From contig NZ_NTFY01000007.1 in the NCBI RefSeq assembly GCF_002289565.1, positions 60,049-124,048 on the forward strand: a stretch of DNA of 64,000 bases, read 5' to 3'. This document shows positions 1-7,008 of this stretch, one piece after another; position 1 is the stretch's first letter, and each line of letters opens with the position of its first letter. Origin of the DNA: Rhodopirellula sp. SM50 (GTDB lineage: Bacteria > Planctomycetota > Planctomycetia > Pirellulales > Pirellulaceae). Position numbers and translations under genes: made by a program. A model generated the notes under the pieces. It saw only the letters and a program-made list of their open reading frames with translations. It was not told the origin of the DNA and made no database searches.

Positions 1-1
1 T

Positions 2-901
2 GCGGGCGCGGTGCCGTCGCCTGACGCCTCGCCACGCACCGAGTTGGCTGATTGGATGACCGATCGATCCAATCCCCTGACGGCCCGTGTGATCGTCAAT
101 CGCATCTGGCAACAGCACTTTGGCACCGGGCTGACGGCGACACCGAGTGACTTCGGCGTGATGGGGGACAGTCCCACGCACCCCGAATTACTCGATTACC
201 TGTCCGATGAATTGATGCGGGAAAACTGGAGCACCAAGCGAATCCATCGCATGATCGTGATGTCCAGCGTTTATCGAGTGTCCGGCACGCGGCCGAAACA
301 AGACTCCGATCGCGAGTCTTGGGATCGTGCGTTGGCGGCCGACCCCGACAACCAGTTGCTCAGCCGTTTCCCTCGCCGCCGCTTGGATGCCGAAGCGATC
401 CGCGACGGATTACTGGCCGTCAGTGACTCGCTGAATCATGAGATGGGCGGTCCCGGCGTGCGGCCCGCACTGCCGGTAGAAATGGTCAAGACACTCAAGT
501 CGGGACAATGGAAGGAGACGCCCTCGAAGGCTGACCATGAACGTCGCAGTATCTACATTTTCGCCAGACGGAATTTGCGGTTTCCGTTCTTCGCGACCTT
601 CGATCGCCCCACCGCCGATCAACCGTGCGCGCGACGAAACCAGTCCACCACCGCCATCCAGTCGCTGGTGCTGCTCAATTCCGCGTTTGTGATGAAGACG
701 TCGGAGCGATTGGCAACTGTCGTGTCCGCCGGCCAACCGGACCTGCGATCACAGATCGATTCGCTCTACATGCGACTCTATTCGCGACACCCCGATGGCG
801 ACGAAGTGACCGGCGCGACGGAGTTCTTGGCCAGCGGCGCAACGCTGCGGGACCTTTGCCGAGCGATGTTGAACTCGAATGAGTTTTTGTACGTGGACTG
901 A
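2..901 (+). CDS. DUF1553 domain protein, 3' part only (cut by window start)
   Basis: The reading frame is open from base 2, so the gene begins upstream; 299 C-terminal residues are visible. The text from PRTELADWM through NPLTARVIVNRIWQQHFG, the SDFGVMG and HPELLDYL segments, and the RRLDAEAIRD block is the conserved core of the planctomycete DUF1553 (PSD1) family. Family members are large exported proteins that usually follow a DUF1549/cytochrome region in the same chain and often neighbour a DUF1501 gene. They are thought to be periplasmic or surface-associated, but their reaction is not established. Whether this copy carries the usual haem-binding N-terminus cannot be seen. Family assignment is firm, function unknown. 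Confidence 0.9.
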   Translation, partial: AGAVPSPDASPRTELADWMTDRSNPLTARVIVNRIWQQHFGTGLTATPSDFGVMGDSPTHPELLDYLSDELMRENWSTKRIHRMIVMSSVYRVSGTRPKQDSDRESWDRALAADPDNQLLSRFPRRRLDAEAIRDGLLAVSDSLNHEMGGPGVRPALPVEMVKTLKSGQWKETPSKADHERRSIYIFARRNLRFPFFATFDRPTADQPCARRNQSTTAIQSLVLLNSAFVMKTSERLATVVSAGQPDLRSQIDSLYMRLYSRHPDGDEVTGATEFLASGATLRDLCRAMLNSNEFLYVD

Positions 902-913
902 TTGGATCGCCAC

Positions 914-963
914 CGTAGGGCATGCTGTGCATGCCTCAGCCCGTAGGGCATGCTGTGCATGCC
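914..963. repeat. Two copies of 22-bp repeat D
   Basis: Two exact copies (914-935 and 942-963) of a 22-mer with the core GGGCATGCTGTGCATGCC, itself rich in short palindromes (GCATGC). A near copy with two changes lies at 57049-57070, directly after the ferredoxin-like gene. They sit between the end of the DUF1553 gene and the convergent aquaporin gene, so a role in transcription ending is possible but not shown. Confidence 0.75.
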
Positions 964-968
964 AATTC

Positions 969-1063
969 TCACGCACAGCGTGACCTACTCAGTCAGATCG
1001 TCACGCCCAGCGTGACCTACTCGGTCAGATCGTCACGCACAGCGTGACCTACTCCGTCAGCTC
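969..1063. repeat. Three tandem copies of a 32-bp repeat overlapping the aquaporin 3' end
   Basis: Copies start at 969, 1001 and 1033. Each contains the inverted motif CACGC-aca-GCGTG followed by ACCTACTC. The third copy supplies the stop codon and last codons of the aquaporin gene on the minus strand, so the repeat has reached, or grown out of, the coding end. The period is exactly 32 bases. Confidence 0.8.
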
Positions 1064-1708
1064 TGAACCGCCCGCGCGGAGGTACGCGGAGATCGGCACG
1101 GCCAGGACGGCGCCGATGACCGGAGCGGTCAAATAGATCCACAGGGATTCCAATTGGTTTCCGACCAGCGCCGGTGCGATCGAACGCGCCGGATTCATCG
1201 AGGCCCCGCTGATCGGTCCGCCGCAGAGCACTTCAAACGAGATCACGCCGCCGATCGCGAGTCCCGCCGTGATCCCTTTTTCCTTTGCACCGGTGCTGAC
1301 GTTGAGCACGACGAACAGCAAAATCAACGTCAACATGATTTCGAAAATGAACGATTGCCACCACGTTCCTGCCGGCAGCGTCGGCCCCAAGCTGGTTTGA
1401 TCTGGAAATAAAATCCGCAACAACACACTGGCCAGCAGCGCGCCGACGCATTGGCTGACGATGTACGGGATCACGTGTTTCCCTTCGAATCGTCGCCCCA
1501 GCCAGAACGCAATTGTCACGGCAGGATTGATGTGGGCGCCAGAGATATCGCCGATCGAATGGATCATCGCCGAAACGACCAACCCCCAGGCAAGGGCGAT
1601 GCCGACCAGCGTCACGCCGCCGTCGGTCACGTTGTCGACCACGACCGAACCGGTTCCGACAAACACCAACACGAACGTGCCGATCACTTCGGCGACATAC
1701 TTTTTCAT
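1049..1708 (-). CDS. MIP-family channel with NIP-type (W-V-A-R) selectivity filter
   Basis: A 219-residue inner-membrane channel of the major intrinsic protein family. The two pore half-helices carry the signatures SGAHINPAVT and SGASMNPARS, and six hydrophobic spans fit the normal aquaporin fold. Aligned to the aromatic/arginine filter, the four positions read Trp (ALAWGL in helix 2), Val (twelve residues before the second NPA), Ala (three before it) and Arg (NPAR). That combination is typical of plant nodulin-26-like proteins and their bacterial relatives rather than of AqpZ or GlpF. Known NIPs pass glycerol, water and small metalloid acids, so transport of such solutes is inferred. The ATG at 1708 is chosen; in-frame GTG and TTG codons lie 6 and 9 bases upstream. 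No ars or glycerol genes are adjacent. Confidence 0.92.
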   Translation of the reverse strand: MKKYVAEVIGTFVLVFVGTGSVVVDNVTDGGVTLVGIALAWGLVVSAMIHSIGDISGAHINPAVTIAFWLGRRFEGKHVIPYIVSQCVGALLASVLLRILFPDQTSLGPTLPAGTWWQSFIFEIMLTLILLFVVLNVSTGAKEKGITAGLAIGGVISFEVLCGGPISGASMNPARSIAPALVGNQLESLWIYLTAPVIGAVLAVPISAYLRAGGSELTE

Positions 1709-1977
1709 CTTCACCAACGCTGCACGGACAGGGGGAATCGTCTAAGGAACGGCAGATGATACCACCCCAGACGGACGACGCGAGTGAGCCTGTCGTCCCG
1801 CGCCCGTCAAAGACGCAGAAAGCGTCCGATCCGCGCAACCGGAATAAACCGGTTCGCAGCGTGTGGCAGTTCCGTCAATCCGAGCATCGCCTAGGGGTTT
1901 GGACCACCACACCTGACCTAGCCTTTCATCGAACTTGAAACCTGCCCCCTCTTTTGACTTCACCGCAGAACCCAGAC

Positions 1978-2397
1978 GTGAAACGATTTTCTCGAATCCG
2001 CTCTGCTGTCCGACGCCGCCGCAAGGGGGCGGCGATGATCGAGTTTGCGGTTTGCCTGCCCGTGTTCCTGCTGATCGCGATGGGCACGATTGAAACCTGT
2101 CGGATGATTTATTTGCGGCAATCGCTCAAAGTGGCCGCATACGAATGTGCCCGGCTCGCGATCGTTCCCGAAGTGACACCGGCAGACTTGCAGGATCAAT
2201 GCGACGTCCTCCTGCTGGGGCGCAACATCTCCAGCTACACGCTCAATTGCACACCGGCGGACCCGTCCACTCTCAACTACGGGGAGATTTTCATCACGAC
2301 GGTCGAAGCCCCTGCATCGGAGAACGCACTGGTCGGATCCTGGATCTACGGCAGTTCGACGGTCTCGGAATCTGTTTCCATCATGATGGAGTATTAG
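1978..2397 (+). CDS. TadE-like pseudopilin/pilus assembly protein
   Basis: First gene of a three-gene tad-type cluster (next gene starts 3 bases after its stop). A basic leader (RRRRKG) is followed by AAMIEFAVCLPVFLLIAMGTIE, the TadE pattern of a Glu at position +5 in a single N-terminal membrane span, and then about 100 extracytoplasmic residues. TadE proteins are minor pseudopilins of tight-adherence (Flp) pili. The GTG at 1978 is chosen because it leaves a short basic leader; a TTG at 1954 would add eight residues, and neither has a clear ribosome-binding site. No secretion ATPase or Flp pilin gene is in the window, so a pilus role is inference. Confidence 0.85.
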   Translation: MKRFSRIRSAVRRRRKGAAMIEFAVCLPVFLLIAMGTIETCRMIYLRQSLKVAAYECARLAIVPEVTPADLQDQCDVLLLGRNISSYTLNCTPADPSTLNYGEIFITTVEAPASENALVGSWIYGSSTVSESVSIMMEY

Positions 2398-2400
2398 TTC

Positions 2401-3534
2401 ATGATTCCTTCAGCCAATCCTCCGCAGAGCCGCATCGCGTCCCGCCGTGGCAGACACATGCGGCGTGGAGCGACGATGGCCATGCTGGCGATCTTGATGC
2501 CCGTGATGATCGCCGTTGCCGCCTTCATGATCAACATCGTCTACATGGAACTGACCCGTACGGAACTGCAGATTTCATTGGATGTCGCCACGCGCGCCGC
2601 CGGACGGACGCTGGCTGTGACCGGAGACCAGCAGCAAGCAGTCAACGCCGCCGAGCAAATGCTCAACGCGAACACGTATGCCAACCAAACACTGGCCATG
2701 AGTGAAACCGAGATCATCTTCGGTGTCTCGACTCGCCACTCCGAAATGGAACGCTACAACTTTGGACCGGGGAATCATCCCAACGCGGTCAAAGTTGAAA
2801 CAAACGGCACCCATCACGTTCCACTCCTGTTCCCATCGATGGGCGTTCCGATCCAGATCCGCCCGATGAAGACAGCGATTGCCACCAAGGTCGAGCTGGA
2901 TATTGCGTTGGTCATCGATCGCTCTGGATCGATGGCCTACTCCGCGTCCGAACAAGCCGACGGGAGTGGCCCGGATGCCGCGGACGACGACTGGGAATTT
3001 GGAGATCCAGTCCCGCCCCATTCGCGCTGGCTGGACACCGTCACCGCCGTGGACACCTTCTTGGGTGTCATGGAACAGTCGCACCATGACGAAATGGTGA
3101 CGTTGACGACGTATGCCTCCAAAGCGACCGTCGACATTGACCTCACCCATGACTACAACAGCATTCGTTCGGCACTTGATCACCATAGCAACCACTTTGA
3201 TGGCGGTGGCACGAATACGGGCGAGGGAATCACCAAGGGCAGCGCCGCGGTTCAGAAGAAAAACCTGGCCAGACCATGGGCTGCCAAAGTAATGGTCGTG
3301 ATGAGTGACGGACTGTCGACCACCGGGACCGAACCCGTGTCGACCGCACGGATGGCTGCCGAAGATCATGTGATGGTTTACACCGTGACGTTCTCTGACG
3401 AGGCCGATACAGCGACCATGCAGGAAGTCGCCGAAGCAGGCGCCGGAAAACACTACCATGCAAGCGACAGTGCTCAGCTCAATCAAGTCTTCGAAGACAT
3501 CGCCCGCGGCCTCCCCACCTTGATCACGTTCTAA
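2401..3534 (+). CDS. TadG-like protein with C-terminal von Willebrand factor A domain
   Basis: A 377-residue protein with a basic leader and RRGATMAMLAILMPVMI membrane span (residues 21-45), as in TadG, then a spacer and a vWA domain from about residue 164 to the end. The metal-binding MIDAS motif DRSGS is at 173-177, with GGGTNTGEG and VMSDG supplying the later Thr and Asp. TadG proteins are anchored in the inner membrane, and their vWA domain is thought to bind partners or surfaces during Flp pilus assembly or adhesion. It sits between two TadE genes with gaps of 3 and 12 bases, so the three are very probably one operon. Confidence 0.88.
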   Translation: MIPSANPPQSRIASRRGRHMRRGATMAMLAILMPVMIAVAAFMINIVYMELTRTELQISLDVATRAAGRTLAVTGDQQQAVNAAEQMLNANTYANQTLAMSETEIIFGVSTRHSEMERYNFGPGNHPNAVKVETNGTHHVPLLFPSMGVPIQIRPMKTAIATKVELDIALVIDRSGSMAYSASEQADGSGPDAADDDWEFGDPVPPHSRWLDTVTAVDTFLGVMEQSHHDEMVTLTTYASKATVDIDLTHDYNSIRSALDHHSNHFDGGGTNTGEGITKGSAAVQKKNLARPWAAKVMVVMSDGLSTTGTEPVSTARMAAEDHVMVYTVTFSDEADTATMQEVAEAGAGKHYHASDSAQLNQVFEDIARGLPTLITF

Positions 3535-3546
3535 AGCGGCAGCACC

Positions 3547-4032
3547 ATGAGACCTACGCAGTCGTTCTCGCACAAACGAAAACCACGCGGCGCAGCGACA
3601 ATCGAATTTGCGTTGGTGTTCCCCCTGATCCTGTTGTTCTTCGCGTTTATGATCGAAGTCAGCCGCGTGTTGATGCTGCAACACACCGCCGACACCGCTG
3701 CATACGAAGCGGCTCGCGCGGCGATGGTGCCGGGAGCAACGGCAGCCGAGGCAGAACAGGTTGCACAGCAACTCGTCGACGACGCCGGATTCTCTCTTGT
3801 CGACATCCAAGTCACGCCCACTGACATCACCGACGAAACCGCGTTGATCACCGTTTCAGTCAGCATTCCCGTCAACAACAACTCATGGATCGCACCGTCT
3901 CAATTCGCGAACTTTGTCGTCAACAGTGAAGTGACGTTGATGTGCGAGCGGCCGCCACTCGTCAAACTGTCTGCATTGACGGACATGAATGCCAAGAAGG
4001 AGAGGATGCAGAACAACACCGCCGGCCTCTAG
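3547..4032 (+). CDS. TadE-like protein, second copy
   Basis: A 161-residue protein beginning with a basic leader (HKRKPRG) and AATIEFALVFPLILLFFAFMIEVSR, the TadE membrane-span signature with Glu five residues after the cleavage-type Gly. The C-terminal region is extracytoplasmic and low in recognisable motifs. It follows the TadG-like gene after 12 bases and shares only the N-terminal pattern with the first TadE protein, so the two are paralogues that diverged long ago. Likely role: minor pseudopilin or assembly factor in the same tad-like complex. Confidence 0.87.
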   Translation: MRPTQSFSHKRKPRGAATIEFALVFPLILLFFAFMIEVSRVLMLQHTADTAAYEAARAAMVPGATAAEAEQVAQQLVDDAGFSLVDIQVTPTDITDETALITVSVSIPVNNNSWIAPSQFANFVVNSEVTLMCERPPLVKLSALTDMNAKKERMQNNTAGL

Positions 4033-4169
4033 CTGCGAAACGCGGTTCCGGCGCTCTTGACTCGCCCACTTCTCTACCGCAACATGCTTGTCAGTCTGTT
4101 GATCGAATGGAGACTCCAAGATCAACGTGATCTGGTTAGCCGTCGACGCCTCCGAATGAAATCAACACC

Positions 4170-5033
4170 ATGACGACATCTTCTTCCGCCTGCTCGTTCC
4201 GTGGGGCTCGATGCGTCCTCTCGCTGTGCGTCCTCTCATTCTGCTTCGCTGCTTCGGCTGTTTCGCAGGACCAGCCCGTCAAGCAATCGGCCTACAAAAC
4301 CGACGCGGACATCCTGTATCGCAGCGGCGAGAACTTAACCGACTACATGCGTGAGCGTTGCCGACTGGACGTCTACGCCCCCGAATCAAAAAAGGGGTTC
4401 TCGACGGTCGTCTGGTTTCATGGCGGCGGGTTAAAAGGGGGCAATAAATCCGTGCCCAAAGAACTCAAGGACCAGGGCATTGCCGTCGTCGCCGTCAACT
4501 ACCGACTGCACTCCAAGGTCACCGCGCCGACGTACATCGAAGACGCCGCGGCGGCCGTCGCTTGGACCTTCAAGAACATTGAGAAGTACGGCGGTTCAAA
4601 CCAAAAGATCTTCATCAGCGGGCACTCCGCCGGCGGCTACCTGACCAGCATGCTCGGTTTGGACAAACGCTGGTTGGCCGCGCACGACATCGACGCCGAT
4701 GACATCGCCGGACTGATCCCCTTCAGCGGCCATACCATCACCCACTTCACCGTGCGTGCCGAACGAGGCATCGACGGCAAGCAACCGGTCGTCGATGACA
4801 TGGCACCGCTGTATCACGTCCGTGACGATTGCCCGCCGCTGCTGTTGATCACCGGAGACCGTGAACTGGAAATGCTCGGTCGCTACGAAGAAAACGCCTA
4901 CCTGTGGCGGATGATGCAAGTCGTCGGACACCCCGACACGGAACTCTACGAACTCGACGGCTACAACCACGGCCAAATGGCCACCCCCGCCCATCCATTG
5001 CTGCTCCACTTCGTGAAGAAACACAGTCGGTGA
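4170..5033 (+). CDS. Secreted alpha/beta hydrolase (esterase/lipase-like)
   Basis: A 287-residue protein with a signal peptide ending near residue 32 (FCFAASAVSQ). The catalytic set of the carboxylesterase/BD-FAE type is complete: oxyanion motif HGGG at 84-87, nucleophile elbow GHSAG with Ser153, acid Asp230 in LLITGD, and His267 in YNHGQM. Enzymes of this group cleave esters on carbohydrates or small lipids outside the cytoplasm; the substrate here cannot be read from sequence. It is a single gene, 137 bases after the tad cluster and followed by the repeat region around the GxxExxY gene. Confidence 0.9.
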   Translation: MTTSSSACSFRGARCVLSLCVLSFCFAASAVSQDQPVKQSAYKTDADILYRSGENLTDYMRERCRLDVYAPESKKGFSTVVWFHGGGLKGGNKSVPKELKDQGIAVVAVNYRLHSKVTAPTYIEDAAAAVAWTFKNIEKYGGSNQKIFISGHSAGGYLTSMLGLDKRWLAAHDIDADDIAGLIPFSGHTITHFTVRAERGIDGKQPVVDDMAPLYHVRDDCPPLLLITGDRELEMLGRYEENAYLWRMMQVVGHPDTELYELDGYNHGQMATPAHPLLLHFVKKHSR

Positions 5034-5068
5034 AATGCATCATCGACAGATACAGCGTGGGAGATAGG

Positions 5069-5098
5069 CCCACGGATGGCAGCGCGAACCCACGGATG
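5069..5098. repeat. Copy of the 20-bp repeat family F, left of the GxxExxY gene
   Basis: The segment reads CCCACGGATGGCAGCGCGAA followed by CCCACGGATG, which is the reverse complement of the units in the tandem array at 6021-6169. Another copy in the same orientation is at 5979-6001. The two copies bracket the GxxExxY gene. Confidence 0.75.
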
Positions 5099-5141
5099 AG
5101 AGCGTGGGAGTTGTGAACGTCGATCACGGACCGTATCCGTC

Positions 5142-5936
5142 CTACTGGCGTCTCAAACCCGCAATATCCACGAGCGATTTCCCAAAATTGACTGCAATTC
5201 CCCACCGCGCGCCCAGAGCCTTCATGTACGACCGGCAGCGGTTCATATTGTAAGTGTTGTCTTCGAACAACGCTGTTTGACACAAAACAATTTCGTCTTC
5301 GATCAGCAAGCAACGCAACGCGGACCGCCGTAGCTTCGTATCAGCGTAACGTGATTCGGCAATTGGATTCTCGGCTACTTTCATTCCGTTGTGCCGAAGC
5401 CCAAACAACAAAAGCTTTCCTAACACCTCTTCGCCATACCCGGTTCCATGCTCTTGATAGATGTCTCTCACTACGTTGCGAACCGCTCGACCAGTGTCTC
5501 GCGTTTTACCGGCAATATTCCGTTTCCAGTATTTCCAATTCTCGACAAATCGCGACGCCGCGGGAGTGTACGCCACTCGCTCGATCGCGACACGGTCAAG
5601 CCCCATATTGACCAACAGCCCCAACGAATCCCTTCGGCATTTTAGATAGTCAAATAGCTGGACAAATTCTGTCGGAGCGAGTCGACGCGGAACTGCCTTT
5701 AACTCGATCGTGATCTTGCCCCAAACAACGAAATCGGGGATCAATCGATAGACCTGTTCTCCGTACAGTAATAGTGGGTGAATCGGCTTGCTGACAAAGG
5801 GTACACCATTGTTTCGAAAACAGACCACCAATGCTTGGTGATAATCTTCTTCGTCGCGTCCGACTCCCACGTCGTTCTGGACATCAAAAAAACAACGCCG
5901 AATCGTGTGCGTACGGTCTTCGTAAAGAATCGCCAT
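5142..5936 (-). CDS. Tandem GxxExxY protein (PD-(D/E)XK nuclease fold, second domain degenerate)
   Basis: A 264-residue protein made of two GxxExxY-family units. Unit 1 (about 20-125) has the name motif G26-E29-Y32 and an intact PD-(D/E)XK-like site: P67-D68 in LIPDFVV and E78-L79-K80 in IELKA. Unit 2 (about 155-262) keeps the fold pattern, including G166-E169 and WGIAVNFG, but the three expected catalytic positions read Cys209, Cys219 and Thr221. The family is common in planctomycetes, usually as single-domain proteins of about 125 residues, with no proven biological role; nuclease activity is predicted from the fold. Unit 2 is probably structural or a dimer mimic. Copies of one repeat family lie on both sides of the gene. 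It is a single gene with no co-directional partner. Confidence 0.85.
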   Translation of the reverse strand: MAILYEDRTHTIRRCFFDVQNDVGVGRDEEDYHQALVVCFRNNGVPFVSKPIHPLLLYGEQVYRLIPDFVVWGKITIELKAVPRRLAPTEFVQLFDYLKCRRDSLGLLVNMGLDRVAIERVAYTPAASRFVENWKYWKRNIAGKTRDTGRAVRNVVRDIYQEHGTGYGEEVLGKLLLFGLRHNGMKVAENPIAESRYADTKLRRSALRCLLIEDEIVLCQTALFEDNTYNMNRCRSYMKALGARWGIAVNFGKSLVDIAGLRRQ

Positions 5937-5978
5937 GAGCCCCCCACCCGGATAAGGCGGGTACTATTACCACTTAGG

Positions 5979-6169
5979 GATGGCAGCGCGAACCCACGGA
6001 TCGAGACGAATCAGAATTTCCGTGGGTTCGCGCTGCTATCCGTGGGTTCGCGCTGCTATCCGTGGGTTCGCGCTGCTATCCGTGGGTTCGCGCTGCCATC
6101 CGTGGGTTCGCGCTGCCATCCGTGGGTTCGCGCTGCCATCCGTGGGTTCGCGCTGCCATCCGTGGGTTT
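5979..6169. repeat. 20-bp tandem array (7 full units plus one partial) with an inverted copy
   Basis: Seven back-to-back 20-mers start at 6021, 6041, 6061, 6081, 6101, 6121 and 6141, with a partial unit at 6161. Units 1-3 end in GCTATC and units 4-7 in GCCATC; otherwise they are identical to CGTGGGTTCGCGCTGCCATC. An inverted copy is at 5979-6001. There are no spacers, so this is not a CRISPR array. It fills the gap between the 5' end of the GxxExxY gene and the HD gene. Confidence 0.92.
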
Positions 6170-6226
6170 CTTAATGCTTCATGATCCGTCCCAAACTTGC
6201 TAGCATCCATTGAAGAGAACTGTTGC

Positions 6227-6835
6227 ATGACGAAAGACCTGATCTCCCGCGTCGAAACGATTGTCCGCCGGCGGATGGCTGGACAGCAGGCCGGTCATGG
6301 TTTTGACCATGTCGGCCGCGTGCTTCGCTCGGCGCGACAGATCCAGGAGGAAATCGGCGGGGATCGGACGATTGTGGAACTTGCCGCCTTGCTGCATGAC
6401 GTCGGCGATGCGAAGTTCCATGACGGGGTCGAGAAGAGCGCCGAATTCACGCGACAAATCCTCGGCGAACTCGACGTCGACGTGTCAACGATCGACCACG
6501 TCGCGCAAATCGTCGACAACCTTTCGTTCCGCAAAGGCGACGACGCGAAACCGCTCTCACTCGAAGGCCAGATCGTTCAAGATGCGGACCGTTTGGACGC
6601 GTTGGGTGCGATCGGGATCGTGCGGACGATTGAATACGGCGCGGCGTTCGGCCAACCGTTTCATGTTTCGGGCAATGCGGAGGGAACGCACAAGACCGGC
6701 CTGCGGCACTTCGACGACAAACTGTTTAAACTGCGCGGCCTGCTGAACACCGAACCGGCACGGCGAATGGCCCGACAGCGCGAAGCATTCATGAGAACAT
6801 TCATCGATCAGTTTCTCGCGGAATGGCAAGCGTGA
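6227..6835 (+). CDS. HD-domain phosphohydrolase (YedJ-like)
   Basis: A 202-residue cytoplasmic protein with the HD superfamily metal site: H28 in GHGFDHVGRV, the H57-D58 doublet in ALLHDVGDAKF, and a downstream Asp in QDADRLDALGAIG. The last motif and the length match the YedJ/uncharacterised HD group, which hydrolyses phosphate esters of nucleotides or related small molecules. The ATG at 6227 is chosen, with GAAGAG about 10 bases upstream; a longer frame would start at a TTG in the repeat-adjacent DNA. The gene directly follows the 20-bp array, whose last unit ends about 57 bases before the start. Confidence 0.88.
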   Translation: MTKDLISRVETIVRRRMAGQQAGHGFDHVGRVLRSARQIQEEIGGDRTIVELAALLHDVGDAKFHDGVEKSAEFTRQILGELDVDVSTIDHVAQIVDNLSFRKGDDAKPLSLEGQIVQDADRLDALGAIGIVRTIEYGAAFGQPFHVSGNAEGTHKTGLRHFDDKLFKLRGLLNTEPARRMARQREAFMRTFIDQFLAEWQA

Positions 6836-6881
6836 TCCGCTGCCCGCCTCGCTGCGCTGCATCACCGACGCGTCGGAGCCC

Positions 6882-6968
6882 CCACCGATGGCGGAACGCC
6901 CCCACGGATGTCATAGTAAGGGCTACAACTTTCGTTTCACATCCGTGAGAACGCTTTGCCATTGGTGG
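6882..6968. repeat. Imperfect inverted repeat related to family F
   Basis: Arms of about 30 bases (6882-6911 and 6939-6968) pair with roughly a quarter mismatches around a 27-base loop. The left arm, CCACCGATGGCGGAACGCCC then CCACGGATGT, is a diverged copy of the 20-mer family found at 5069-6169. It lies between the HD gene and the aldolase gene and could fold in RNA. Confidence 0.65.
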
Positions 6969-7008
6969 TTTTTATTTTCGGCCGCGCATCCAACGCTCAA
7001 GCATTTTT

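Noticed and set aside
6021..6169. CRISPR array
   Set aside because: Units follow each other without spacers at a 20-bp period, and no cas gene is present.
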